From Streptomyces sp. SolWspMP-5a-2 (GTDB lineage: Bacteria; Actinomycetota; Actinomycetes; Streptomycetales; Streptomycetaceae), in assembly GCF_900091845.1 (NCBI RefSeq), contig NZ_FMCI01000117.1:1-50696 (forward strand): a stretch of 50,696 nucleotides of DNA, written 5' to 3'. Made by a program: the position numbers and the translations under genes. This document shows, piece after piece, positions 32,965 to 46,689 of this stretch (positions are counted from its first letter, which is position 1; each line of letters opens with the position of its first letter). The notes under the pieces were generated by a model that was given only the letters and a program-made list of their open reading frames with translations, did not search any database and had not been told where the DNA came from.

Positions 32965-35132
32965 TCACCCGATGTCAGGGGGATCGACCCGCACCCGGAC
33001 CGCCCCCGCGCCCGCCTCCCCCGACGCGGACGCGCCGCGTGCCGTCCGGGCCGCCTGGGCCGCCTTGAGGGCCGCGGCCAGCGCGGCGCCGCTGCCCGGC
33101 GGCACCCGGACCAGGGCCCGCTCCCACCGCTCGCCGGGAGGGGGCGCACCGACCCGCCGGGGACGCCCCGCCGAGGTGACGGGCAGCGGCACCGGGCCCA
33201 ACACCTCGGCCTCGGCGGGCAGTTCCACCGCGGCGAGGAACGCGGACACCGCGTCCGGCGCCCCCGAGACGGCGGCCATCCGGGAGACCGGGGGAAAGCC
33301 CAGCTCGGCCCGCTCCCCCAGTTCGCGCACCGCGTGCCCGACGGGGTCCCAGCGCACCAGCGCCTGCACAGGCCGCAGGGTGGGCTCGGCGACGACGACC
33401 ACGGTGCCGCCGACCGTCTGCGGCCGCACCAGCGCGGCCGCGCCGATCCAGCGCCGCAGGGCGTCCTCACCAGCGCGCAGGTCGGGCCGCCCGAGCATGG
33501 CCCAGCCGTCCAGGAGCAGCGCGGCCGCGTACCCGCCCTCGGCGACGGGCTCGGCGCCCGGGGTGCTGACGACGAGGGCGGGGGTGCCGGGCACGGTGTC
33601 GAGCACCTGCTCGCGCCCGGAGGTGCGCACCGGGACGGCGGGGAAGGCGCGGCCCAGCTCCTCGGCGGTGCGGCGGGCGCCGACGACCTGGGCGCGCAGC
33701 CGGAAACCGCCGCACTCGGGGCAGTGCCACTTCTCCTCGGGACGCCCGCACCAGCCGCAGGTGAGGGCGGCGGCGTCGGGGGCCTCCAGGGGACCGGCGC
33801 AGTGCCGGCAGCGGGCGGGCGCCCGGCAGGCGGCGCAGGCCATCCGGGGGACGTAGCCGCGCCGGGGCACCTGGACCAGCACGGGTCCGCTCCGCAGCCC
33901 CTCCCTGACGGCCTGCCAGGCGAGGGTGGGCAGCCGGGCGGCCCGCGCGGCCTCGTCGCGGGCGAGGTCGCCGTCGCCGACGGTGCGCACCAGCGGCGCG
34001 GCGGTGCGGACCCGGTCGCGGACGGCGACCAGCGGCCGGGCCCAGCCGGTCTCGACGAGCTGGGCGGCCTCCACCGTGCAGCTCCACCCGCCGAGCAGGA
34101 ACCCGCAGCGGTCCTGGGCGGCGCGCAGCAGCAGCACTTCGCGGGCGTGCGGCTGCGGGGCGTGGGGTTCGCTGTGGCTGTCGTCGCCGTCGTCCCAGAG
34201 GGCGACCAGGCCGAGGTCCTGGACCGGCGCGAACATCGCGGCGCGGGTGCCGATGACGGCGTGCACCGCGCCCCGCCGCACGGCGAGCCACTGCCGGTAG
34301 CGCTTCTCGGGCCCGGCGTCGGCGGTCAGGACGGCGTGCCGCCCCTCGCCGAGCAGGGCGGTGAGGGCGGCGTCCACCCGGGCGACGGTCCTGCCGTCGG
34401 GCAGCACGACGAGGGCGCCGTGCCCGGAGGCGAGGGTGGCGGCGACGGCGCGGGCGAGTTCGTCGGCCCACTCAGGACCCGGCAGGGCGTTCCAGACGGC
34501 GCGCGGCGCGGCACCGGAGGCGAGCGCCTCGACGAACGCGGGCCCGTGCGCGTACCGCTCCCAGGACCCGGCGGCGGGCGGCGGGGCGGTGGCAGGGGCG
34601 CGGCGGACGGCCGCTGCTCGGCGCGGGCGTTGCGCGGCGGGACGGCGAGCTGGAGGACGTCGGCGAGGGAGCCCGCGTACCGGTCGGCGACGGCGCGGGC
34701 GAGCCCGAGCAGCTCCTCGCTGAGCACCCGCTCCGGGGAGACGACCTGGGCGAGGGCGGCGAGGGGGCCCGCGTAGTCGGACTCGGCACGGCGCTCGACG
34801 AGGAACCCGTCGATCAGGCCGCCGCCCTCGCGCCGCCCGCCCCGCACCCGGTGCCGCCCGGCCCCGAACCTGACCCGCACCCGCACCCCCGGCTGCGCGT
34901 CCGCGTCCAGCTCCTCGGGCACGGCGTAGTCGAAGTACCGGTCGAGGTGCAGCACCCCTTTGTCGACGAGCACCCGCGCGACGGGCAGCTCCCCGGCCAG
35001 CGCGGCCCCCCGCCAGGTCCGCGGCTTGGCCCGCGGCACCTTGGCGTCCCGCACACTCTCCCGGATCAACGCGAGCTGCTCGGGCGGCACCTTCCCCCCG
35101 CCCCCGCCACCCTGCCCGTCATCGCTGCTCAC
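32965..35132 (-). pseudogene. priA: priA-like primosomal protein, interrupted by a frameshift
   Basis: Two frames together encode one PriA. From GTG 35132 the N-terminal DNA-binding domain reads well (LPVARVLVDKGVLHLDRYFDYAVPEEL) until the proline-rich linker near 34567-34600. The rest (WERYAHGPAF onward, ALVVLPDGRTVARVDAAL, the eight-cysteine zinc region ACAACRAPARCRHC...CGWC...CPEC, the C-terminal domain) is in another frame to 32965. The total is 2168 bp, one base short of 723 codons, so a 1-bp deletion in the GC-rich linker is most likely. It could be a sequencing error or a true mutation. The Walker A and DEAH motifs of helicase PriA are also missing, as usual in actinomycetes. Confidence 0.8.
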
Positions 35133-35204
35133 GCCTGCATTCTTACCAAACGGGACTGACATCGGGCCTGGGGGCGTCCGCCGCGGGCGGTCCTCCTGAA
35201 CAGA

Positions 35205-35241
35205 GCGAGGCCCGGCGCCCCCCAAGGGCGCCGGGCCTCGC
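35205..35241 (-). terminator. metK terminator
   Basis: A perfect 16-bp inverted repeat (GCGAGGCCCGGCGCCC and its complement) with a 5-nt loop lies 15 bp beyond the metK stop. It is one of the strongest hairpins in the window and separates metK from priA. Confidence 0.85.
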
Positions 35242-35256
35242 GGCGGGTGTGGCGGG

Positions 35257-36465
35257 TTACAGTCCCGCGGCCTCGCGCAGCGCGTCCACGCGGTCGGTGC
35301 GCTCCCAGGTGAAGTCCGGCAGCTCGCGGCCGAAGTGCCCGTAGGCCGCCGTCTGGGCGTAGATCGGGCGGAGCAGGTCGAGGTCGCGGATGATCGCGGC
35401 CGGGCGGAGGTCGAAGACCTCGTCGATGGCCTTCTCGATCTTCTCGGCGTCGACCTTGGCGGTGCCGAACGTCTCGACGAAGAGACCGACCGGCTCGGCC
35501 TTGCCGATCGCGTACGCGACCTGGACCTCGCAGCGGGCGGCCAGACCCGCCGCCACCACGTTCTTCGCGACCCAGCGCATCGCGTACGCGGCGGAGCGGT
35601 CCACCTTGGACGGGTCCTTGCCGGAGAACGCGCCGCCGCCGTGGCGGGCCATGCCGCCGTAGGTGTCGATGATGATCTTGCGGCCGGTCAGCCCGGCGTC
35701 GCCCATCGGGCCGCCGATCTCGAAGCGGCCGGTGGGGTTGACCAGCAGGCGGTAGCTGTCGGTGTCGAGCTTGATGCCGTCCTCGACGAGCGCCTTCAGC
35801 TCGGCCTCCACGACGAACTCGCGGATGTCGGGGGAGAGCAGCGACTCCAGGTCGATGTCGCTCGCGTGCTGCGAGGAGACCACGACCGTGTCGAGCCGGA
35901 CGGCCTTGTCGCCGTCGTACTCGATGGTGACCTGCGTCTTGCCGTCGGGGCGCAGGTAGGGGATGGTGCCGTTCTTGCGGACGTCCGAGAGGCGCTTGGA
36001 GAGGCGGTGCGCGAGGAAGATCGGCAGCGGCATCAGCGTCGGCGTCTCGTCCGTCGCGTAGCCGAACATCAGGCCCTGGTCGCCCGCGCCCTGCTTGTCC
36101 AGCTCGTCCTCGTCACCCTCGACCCGGGACTCGTACGCCGTGTCCACACCCTGCGCGATGTCGGGGGACTGCGAGCCGATGGACACCGACACGCCGCAGG
36201 AGGCGCCGTCGAAGCCCTTCTTCGAGGAGTCGTAGCCGATCGAGAGGACCGTGTTGCGGACGAGGGTCGCGATGTCCGCGTAGGTCTTGGTGGTGACCTC
36301 TCCGGCGACGTGCACGAGGCCGGTGGTGATCAGCGTCTCGACGGCGACGCGGGACGAGGGGTCCTCTCGCAGCAGCGCGTCGAGAATGGTGTCGCTGATC
36401 TGGTCAGCGATCTTGTCGGGGTGACCCTCGGTCACGGACTCCGAGGTGAAAAGGCGACGGGACAC
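35257..36465 (-). CDS. metK: S-adenosylmethionine synthetase
   Basis: MetK makes SAM from methionine and ATP. The 402-residue protein has the family signatures [20 protein letters not shown] at the start, [12 protein letters not shown] (ATP binding), and [19 protein letters not shown] (phosphate-binding P-loop-like segment). The start is GTG with AGGGAG five bases upstream. In Streptomyces SAM level affects antibiotic production, so expression matters, but no riboswitch is visible upstream. A strong terminator follows. Confidence 0.96.
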   Translation of the reverse strand: MSRRLFTSESVTEGHPDKIADQISDTILDALLREDPSSRVAVETLITTGLVHVAGEVTTKTYADIATLVRNTVLSIGYDSSKKGFDGASCGVSVSIGSQSPDIAQGVDTAYESRVEGDEDELDKQGAGDQGLMFGYATDETPTLMPLPIFLAHRLSKRLSDVRKNGTIPYLRPDGKTQVTIEYDGDKAVRLDTVVVSSQHASDIDLESLLSPDIREFVVEAELKALVEDGIKLDTDSYRLLVNPTGRFEIGGPMGDAGLTGRKIIIDTYGGMARHGGGAFSGKDPSKVDRSAAYAMRWVAKNVVAAGLAARCEVQVAYAIGKAEPVGLFVETFGTAKVDAEKIEKAIDEVFDLRPAAIIRDLDLLRPIYAQTAAYGHFGRELPDFTWERTDRVDALREAAGL

Positions 36466-36540
36466 AACGCTCCCTGGGGTTGCAGCGGCTGCTGGCTGAT
36501 CATGGGCGGACGGTACGGGGGCTGCGCCCGGCCACGTCCG

Positions 36541-36569
36541 AGAACAGTTTATCGGTCGCGCTCGGTCAA
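36541..36569 (-). promoter_or_regulatory. Possible metK promoter
   Basis: On the minus strand TTGACC (36564-36569) and TGTTCT (36541-36546) are 17 bp apart. The -35 is good and the -10 poor. It lies about 76 bp upstream of the metK start, in the gap behind coaBC. Confidence 0.3.
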
Positions 36570-36704
36570 CGGTCCCCCTGTCTTGCCCCTAGGGACGGCT
36601 GTGACCTGCGGCACGGGCATTGTGCACATCCCGAGCGGCGTTGGCCAGGCTCGCCACACCCGTCGGGAGAAGGTTCGGCAGGACCGGGGAGACGCAGGAA
36701 ACCG

Positions 36705-37907
36705 TCAGCGGAGCCGGTCCGCCACCAGGTCCCAGACGATTTCGGCCAAAGCCTCCTTGGGGCCGTGCGGCACGGGCGTCTCGGTGCCGTCCGCGCCCAG
36801 GACCAGCGCTTCGTTCTCTTCGGACCCGAAGGTCCTGCGCTCCCCCACCTCGTTGACCACGAGCAGGTCGCAGCCTTTCCTGGCCAGCTTGGCGCGGCCG
36901 TTGGCCAGCACGTCGTCGGTCTCGGCGGCGAAGCCGACGACCACCTGGCCGGGGTGGGCGCGCTCCGCGGAGATCTCCGCGAGAATGTCCGGATTACGCA
37001 CCAGGACGACCGGTTCGGGGTCCTGGCCGTCCTTCTTCTTGATTTTTCCGGCCGCGTAGGTCTGCGGACGGAAGTCGGCGACGGCGGCGGCCATGACCAC
37101 GGCGTCCGCGTCGGCGACCGCCTTCAGCACGGCCTCGCGCAGCTGCACGGCGGTGCCGACCTGGACGACGTCGACGCCCGCCGGGTCCGGCAGCCCGGTG
37201 TTGGCGGCGAGCAGTGTGACCCGGGCCCCGCGCGCGGCGGCGGTCCGGGCGAGGGCGTAGCCCTGCTTGCCGGAGGAGCGGTTGCCGAGGAAGCGGACCG
37301 GGTCGAGCGGTTCGCGGGTGCCGCCCGCGCTGACCACGACATGGCGCCCGGCGAGGTCGGGTGCGGTGACGCCGCGGGCGAGGACCCGGCGGCAGACCTC
37401 GAAGATCTCGGCCGGGTCGGGCAGCCGCCCCTTGCCGGTGTCGACACCGGTGAGGCGGCCGACGGCGGGTTCGACGACGACGGCTCCGCGGCGGCGCAGC
37501 GTGGCCACGTTCTCCCGGACGGCGGGGTGCTCCCACATCTCCGTGTGCATGGCGGGCGCGAAGACGACCGGGCAGCGGGCGGTGAGCAGGGTGTTGGTGA
37601 GGAGGTCGTCGGCGAGGCCGTGGGCGGCTCTGGCGAGCAGGTCGGCGGTGGCCGGGGCGACGACGACCAGGTCGGCGTGCTGCCCGATGCGCACGTGCGG
37701 GACCTCGTGGACGTCGTCCCAGACCTCGGTGGCGACGGGGTTGCCGGAGAGGGCGGACCAGGTGGCGGCGCCGACGAAGTGCAGGGCGGAGGCGGTGGGC
37801 ACGACCCGTACCTCGTGTCCCGACTCGGTCAGTCTGCGCAGCAGCTCACAGGCCTTGTAGGCGGCGATGCCACCGCTGACCCCCAGGACGACCTTGGGCT
37901 TGTCCAC
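36705..37907 (-). CDS. coaBC: Bifunctional phosphopantothenoylcysteine decarboxylase/synthetase
   Basis: The 400-residue Dfp-type protein catalyses two steps of coenzyme A synthesis. The N-terminal CoaC flavoprotein decarboxylase shows VVLGVSGGIAAYKACELLRRL and VVVAPATADLLARAAHG. The C-terminal CoaB ligase has VVSAGGTREPLDPVRFLGNRSSGKQG, the AAAVADFRP motif and a KIKK segment. The start is GTG 37907. It follows the rpoZ terminator hairpin (37970-37998) and precedes metK. Confidence 0.95.
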   Translation of the reverse strand: MDKPKVVLGVSGGIAAYKACELLRRLTESGHEVRVVPTASALHFVGAATWSALSGNPVATEVWDDVHEVPHVRIGQHADLVVVAPATADLLARAAHGLADDLLTNTLLTARCPVVFAPAMHTEMWEHPAVRENVATLRRRGAVVVEPAVGRLTGVDTGKGRLPDPAEIFEVCRRVLARGVTAPDLAGRHVVVSAGGTREPLDPVRFLGNRSSGKQGYALARTAAARGARVTLLAANTGLPDPAGVDVVQVGTAVQLREAVLKAVADADAVVMAAAVADFRPQTYAAGKIKKKDGQDPEPVVLVRNPDILAEISAERAHPGQVVVGFAAETDDVLANGRAKLARKGCDLLVVNEVGERRTFGSEENEALVLGADGTETPVPHGPKEALAEIVWDLVADRLR

Positions 37908-37969
37908 CGTCTCTCCCCTGATCCGTGCGACTCCGCGACGCGGCGGCGTTCACCCTCCATGACACACCA

Positions 37970-37998
37970 CAGGCCCGGCAGTCGCGCTGCCGGGCCTG
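37970..37998 (-). terminator. Terminator between rpoZ and coaBC
   Basis: A perfect 12-bp inverted repeat (CAGGCCCGGCAG and its complement) with a 5-nt loop lies about 30 bp past the rpoZ stop. It would end or attenuate the gmk-rpoZ transcript. Confidence 0.75.
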
Positions 37999-38026
37999 CG
38001 GACAGGACGTCGTCGAGCGGGTGGTG

Positions 38027-38299
38027 CTACTGGGCGGGGCCTTCGACGGCCTCGGACGTCAGCAGACCCGCGTTGATCTCGCGCAGGGCGATCGAGAGCG
38101 GCTTCTCGTGGACGTGGGTGTCGACGAGGGGACCGACGTACTCGAGGAGGCCCTCACCGAGCTGCGAGTAGTACGCGTTGATCTGGCGGGCCCGCTTCGC
38201 CGCGTAGATCACGAGGCTGTACTTCGAGTCCGTGGCCTCGAGGAGCTCGTCGATCGGCGGGTTGATGATGCCCTCGGGCGCGGAGATGGAAGAGGACAC
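38027..38299 (-). CDS. rpoZ: RNA polymerase omega subunit
   Basis: The 90-residue protein has the usual length of actinobacterial omega. The typical core [32 protein letters not shown] is present, which contacts the beta-prime subunit and supports polymerase assembly; in Streptomyces rpoZ loss affects development and antibiotic synthesis. The start is GTG. It follows gmk by 56 bp, the conserved gmk-rpoZ-coaBC order of many bacteria. Confidence 0.95.
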   Translation of the reverse strand: MSSSISAPEGIINPPIDELLEATDSKYSLVIYAAKRARQINAYYSQLGEGLLEYVGPLVDTHVHEKPLSIALREINAGLLTSEAVEGPAQ

Positions 38300-38355
38300 G
38301 CTCTACCTTCCGATGGATGGGAAAGATTCGGGGAGTGTGATCAGCACGATCACGA

Positions 38356-38949
38356 TCACACAACGTCCATCAAGGCTAGCAGCTCACGCGCCACGTCCTC
38401 GACGGAGGTGTTGACCAGCGTCATGTCGAACTCGGGCTCGGCCGCCAGTTCGATCTTCGCCGCGTCCAGCCGGCGCTCGATCACCTCGGGCGGCTCGGTG
38501 CCCCGGCCGGTCAGCCTGCGCACCAGCTCCTCCCAGGAGGGAGGGGCCAGGAACAGCAGCCGTCCGTCGGGCATGGTCTCGCGGACCTGGCGGGCGCCCT
38601 GGAGGTCGATCTCCAGGAGGACCGGCACCCCGGACTCCAGGTGCTCGAGCACCGCCGCGCGCGGCGTGCCGTAGCGGTTGCCGGCGAACTCGGCCCACTC
38701 CAGCAGCTCGCCGTTGGCGATCAGCTTGTCCATCTCCTCGTCGCTGACGAAGAAGTAGTGGACGCCGTGCTGCTCGCCGGGGCGGGGCTTGCGGGTCGTC
38801 GCCGACACCGAGAGCCAGACCTCGGGGTGTTCCTTGCGCATATGGGCGACGACCGTGCTCTTGCCGACCCCGGAGGGGCCGGAGAGCACGGTCAGCCGCG
38901 GACGTACGTCCGGGGGCTCGGGGGTCGTCCCCCGGAATGTTGCAGCCAT
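38356..38949 (-). CDS. gmk: Guanylate kinase
   Basis: The 197-residue enzyme phosphorylates GMP to GDP. The P-loop [20 protein letters not shown] is near residue 20. The GMP-binding segment [20 protein letters not shown] follows, then [10 protein letters not shown] and [13 protein letters not shown]. The N-terminal extension of about 18 residues ([11 protein letters not shown]) is unremarkable. It lies between sIHF and rpoZ on the same strand. Confidence 0.95.
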   Translation of the reverse strand: MAATFRGTTPEPPDVRPRLTVLSGPSGVGKSTVVAHMRKEHPEVWLSVSATTRKPRPGEQHGVHYFFVSDEEMDKLIANGELLEWAEFAGNRYGTPRAAVLEHLESGVPVLLEIDLQGARQVRETMPDGRLLFLAPPSWEELVRRLTGRGTEPPEVIERRLDAAKIELAAEPEFDMTLVNTSVEDVARELLALMDVV

Positions 38950-39009
38950 GCAGCGATTATTCCAGCAATCCCGGAGTGCCCGGGACTCCCGGGTCCGGAC
39001 CGGCCGGAC

Positions 39010-39333
39010 TCAGGAGCCGGTGCTGCCGAACTCACGCTCCAGGGACGCGATCTGGTTCGAACCGAGACCCCGCACGCGGCGGCTCTCGGAGATGCCCAGT
39101 CGCTCCATGATCTGCTTGGCGCGGACCTTGCCCACGCCCGGCAGTGACTCCAGCAGGGCGGAGACCTTCATCTTGCCGATGACGTCGTTCTCCTGGCCCT
39201 GCTTGATGACCTCATGCAGGGAGGCGCCGGAGTGCTTGAGTCGATTCTTGACCTCGGCCCGCTCCCGGCGAGCCGCGGCGGCCTTTTCGAGCGCGGCTGC
39301 GCGCTGTTCAGGGGTAAGGGGCGGAAGAGCCAC
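39010..39333 (-). CDS. Actinobacterial integration host factor sIHF
   Basis: The 107-residue nucleoid protein is unrelated to enteric IHF. The N-terminal helix (TPEQRAAALEKAAAARRERAEVKNRL) and the C-terminal helix-two-turn-helix module (LLESLPGVGKVRAKQIMERLGI) are characteristic; the latter contacts the DNA backbone. It bends and compacts DNA and influences topology and development in Streptomyces. GTG 39333 gives exactly the known length; upstream in-frame sequence is discarded. Placed between pyrF and gmk, its conserved location. Confidence 0.95.
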   Translation of the reverse strand: MALPPLTPEQRAAALEKAAAARRERAEVKNRLKHSGASLHEVIKQGQENDVIGKMKVSALLESLPGVGKVRAKQIMERLGISESRRVRGLGSNQIASLEREFGSTGS

Positions 39334-39685
39334 GCCTACGTCACCTCGGATGTCGAACTGTCGGATACGGACCGGTGAGGAACCTAGTCGCCCCACACCT
39401 GGCGAGCCACGAGCAACACGCTCGCCCGTTGACTCTCGTCGGAGACTAGCGGGCAAGGGCGCCAGAGTCAGCGAGAACAGCGGAAAAGTCCTGGTCAGCC
39501 TCTGTCAGGCCCGACATTCAGGACATATGGACCAGGATGTGGGGGCGGAATCGGACGCGGGCCGATCCCGGGCCACTCATCGGAGGACTCCACCGACCAG
39601 CTCGAACGCCCGCGACGACCGTCGCGAAAGCCTCATACGGCACGCGCGCCCCCTCACGCGCGCGTGCCGTCGTCAGTGGCGCTCC
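39334..39685 (-). other. Non-coding region between pyrF and sIHF
   Basis: This 352-bp stretch holds no gene that I can support. It contains the pyrF terminator (39637-39670), a small hairpin CGAGC-GCTCG at 39410-39424, and on the minus strand a TAGGTT hexamer upstream of sIHF which may be its -10. The sIHF gene therefore appears to have its own promoter. Confidence 0.45.
39637..39670 (-). terminator. pyrF terminator (end of the pyr operon)
   Basis: A perfect 12-bp inverted repeat (ACGGCACGCGCG and its complement) with a 10-nt loop begins 15 bp past the pyrF stop. Confidence 0.8.
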
Positions 39686-40527
39686 TCACACCGCCGCGAG
39701 GACGGCCCTGATCTCGTCCGCGAACCGGTCGGCGGCCGACCGCAGCGCCCCCGCGTCCGGACCGTGGCGCAGGACGCCCCGGCTGACGCTGGGGACGACG
39801 TCCCGCACGGCGGACCCGAACACGGCGGGCAGATCGGCCGCGGTGGCGCCCTGCGCGCCGACGCCGGGCGCCAGCAGCGGGCCGTTGATCGCGAGGTCGT
39901 AGGAGGACAGGTCGCCCAGGGTGGCGCCGACCACCGCGCCGAAGGAACCGAGCGGCTCCTCCCCCGCGTTCTCGGCCGCCAGGTGCGCCAGCATCGTCGC
40001 GCCGACGTCCCGGCCGTCGGCCCGCACCGCGCGCTGCACCTCGCCGCCCTCCGGGTTGGAGGTGAGGGCCAGCACGAAGAGCCCGGTGCCGGTCCGCCGG
40101 GCCAGCTCCACGGCGGGGGCGAGCGAGCCGTAGCCGAGGTACGGCGAGACCGTGAGCGCGTCCGAGAACAGCGGCGAGTCCGGGTGCAGGAAGGTCTCGG
40201 CGTACCCGGCCATGGTGGAGCCGATGTCGCCCCGCTTGGCGTCGGTCACGACCAGCGCCCCGGCCGCCCGCGCCTCCTGGACGGTCCGCTCCAGGACGGC
40301 GACGCCGCGCGAGCCGAACCGCTCGAAGAAGGCGCTCTGCGGCTTGAGGACGGCGACCCGGTCGGCGAGGGCCGCCACGACCGTGCGGCTGAACCGCTCG
40401 AGACCGGAGACGTCGTCGGTCAGGCCCCAGCCGGTGAGAAGGGACGCGTGCGGGTCGATGCCCACGCAGAGCGGCCCGCGGGTGTCCATGGCGTGGCGCA
40501 GCCGGGCGCCGAAGGGGGCGGGGGCGG

Positions 40528-40531
<4 letters not shown>
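39686..40531 (-). CDS. pyrF: Orotidine 5'-phosphate decarboxylase
   Basis: PyrF makes UMP, the last step of pyrimidine synthesis. The 281-residue protein is the longer type 2 form found in actinobacteria. The active-site block [19 protein letters not shown] contains the Asp-Lys-Asp array; [17 protein letters not shown] near the start binds substrate. The last gene of the pyr run; its ATG overlaps the pyrD stop by 4 bp. A strong hairpin follows. Confidence 0.95.
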
Positions 40532-41637
<1,106 letters not shown>

Positions 41638-41652
41638 GGTGTCCTCATGACG

Positions 41653-41680
41653 AGGGGGACACCGTTTCCGGTGTCCCCCT
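41653..41680 (-). terminator. Intercistronic hairpin between carB and pyrD
   Basis: A perfect 12-bp inverted repeat (AGGGGGACACCG and its complement) with a 4-nt loop fills most of the 51-bp carB-pyrD gap. It may attenuate transcription or protect the upstream mRNA. No U-tract. Confidence 0.6.
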
Positions 41681-41688
41681 GTCGGCTG

Positions 41689-44989
<3,301 letters not shown>

Positions 44990-44997
<8 letters not shown>

Positions 44998-46132
44998 GCT
45001 GGCCCTCCATCAGGGAGACGAAGCGGTCGAACAGGTAGGCGGCGTCGTGCGGGCCCGCTGCCGCTTCGGGGTGGTACTGGACGCTGAAGGCAGGCCGGTC
45101 GAGCAGCCGCAGCCCCTCCACCACGTCGTCGTTGAGGCAGACGTGGGAGACCTCGGCGCGGCCGAAGGGGGTCTCGGAGACCCGGTCGAGGGGGGCGTCG
45201 ACGGCGAAGCCGTGGTTGTGCGCGGTGACCTCGACCTTGCCGGTGGTGCGGTCCTGCACCGGCTGGTTGATGCCGCGGTGGCCGTACTTCAGCTTGTAGG
45301 TGCCGAAGCCGAGGGCCCGGCCCAGGATCTGGTTGCCGAAGCAGATGCCGAAGAGCGGGGTGGAGCGCTCCAGGACGGCGCGCATCACGGCGACCGCGTG
45401 GTCGGCGGTGGCGGGGTCGCCGGGACCGTTGGAGAAGAACACGCCGTCGGGGGCGACCGCGTAGACGTCCTCGGCGGTGGCGGTGGCGGGCAGCACGTGC
45501 ACCTCGATGCCGCGCTCGGCCATCCGGTGCGGGGTCATGCCCTTGATGCCGAGGTCGACGGCGGCGACGGTGAACCTCTTCTCGCCGACCGCGGGGACCA
45601 CGTAGCTCTCCCGGGTGGCGACCTCGGCGGAGAGGTCGGCGCCGGTCATCTCGGGGGCCTGCCGGACCTCGGCGAGCATGCTGTCGTCGTCCGGGAGGGC
45701 GGTCCCGGAGAAGATGCCGACGCGCATGGCACCGCGTTCGCGCAGGTGGCGGGTGAGGGCGCGGGTGTCGACGCCGGAGATGCCGACGACGCCCTGGTTG
45801 CGCAGCTCCTCGTCGAGGGAGCGGCGGGAGCGCCAGTTGGACGGCACGCGCGCGGGGTCGCGCACGACGTACCCGGCGACCCAGACGCGGCCCGACTCGG
45901 GGTCCTCGTCGTTGACGCCGGTGTTGCCGACGTGCGGGGCGGTCATCACGACGACCTGGCGGTGGTACGACGGATCGGTGAGGGTCTCCTGGTAGCCGGT
46001 CATGCCGGTGGAGAACACGGCTTCGCCGAACGTGACCCCCACGGCCCCGTAGGCACGGCCGCGGAAGATCCGGCCGTCCTCCAGGACGAGTACGGCGGGA
46101 GTCTTGTCAGCTCCCCTGGTGGAGGTTGTCAT
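44990..46132 (-). CDS. carA: Carbamoyl-phosphate synthase small subunit
   Basis: The 380-residue glutaminase subunit supplies ammonia to CarB. The N-terminal domain ([32 protein letters not shown]) is specific to CarA. The class I glutamine amidotransferase domain has the nucleophile in [15 protein letters not shown] and the His-Glu pair in [14 protein letters not shown] 46132 is chosen from family homology; it overlaps the preceding PH-like gene by 4 bp. The frame upstream belongs to that gene. Confidence 0.96.
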
Positions 46133-46689
46133 CGTGCGCCTTCCGTCTTGTTGATGATCTGGTTCAGGGCGTCGGCCCACTCGGTGTGCTCGGCCGCCCG
46201 GTCCGAGCGGAACCCGGAGTCGATCAGCCGCTCGCCGTGCTCCCACGTCACCACCAGCAGCCCGCCCTCGGTGAGGACCTTGCCCGCGATGCCCTTGTCG
46301 AGCCGGGCCTCGCGCAGCCGGTCGAGCGGCACGAAGAAGTCGCGGGCGCCGGGGCGCACGACGTCGAGCCCGGCGTCGGTCAGGGTCAGCTCGACCCGGC
46401 TGCGGGTGCCGAGGCCGTGCGCCACGATGCGGTCGAGCCACTGGCCGGCGGTGGTGGAGCCGTGGTAGCGGCCGTTCATGGTCAGTCTCGCCGCACCCGG
46501 CGCTGCGGGCGCGGTGGGCAGCTCCGGCAGGTCGCCCTGGAGGGTGCCGCGCCATTTCCAGCCCTCGCGCATCAGCCAGTAGACGAGCGCGACGAAGAGC
46601 GCGAGTCCGACGAGCCAGCCGAGCCGGGCGGCCCAGTCGGTGACCTCGGCCGACTTCTTCTCGGCCGCGAGCAGGATGAGAGGTGTCAC
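46129..46689 (-). CDS. PH-like-domain membrane protein inside the pyr operon
   Basis: The 186-residue protein has one membrane segment ([18 protein letters not shown], about residues 24-42), followed by a soluble PH-like domain ([38 protein letters not shown]). No enzymatic motif is visible. It is locked into the operon by 4-bp overlaps with pyrC on one side and carA on the other, so its amount is tied to the pathway. Actinobacteria commonly keep such a gene between pyrC and carA, but its role is unknown. A membrane anchor or scaffold for the pathway is only a guess. Confidence 0.82.
   Translation of the reverse strand: MTPLILLAAEKKSAEVTDWAARLGWLVGLALFVALVYWLMREGWKWRGTLQGDLPELPTAPAAPGAARLTMNGRYHGSTTAGQWLDRIVAHGLGTRSRVELTLTDAGLDVVRPGARDFFVPLDRLREARLDKGIAGKVLTEGGLLVVTWEHGERLIDSGFRSDRAAEHTEWADALNQIINKTEGAR

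Noticed and set aside
34560..34600. Programmed -1 ribosomal frameshift in priA
   Set aside because: No X-XXY-YYZ slippery heptamer or clear downstream stimulatory structure is seen; PriA orthologues are encoded in one frame as far as known, so error or mutation is simpler.
36466..36704. SAM riboswitch upstream of metK
   Set aside because: None of the SAM-I or SAM-II conserved blocks can be seen in the leader; only a weak promoter-like pair was noted.
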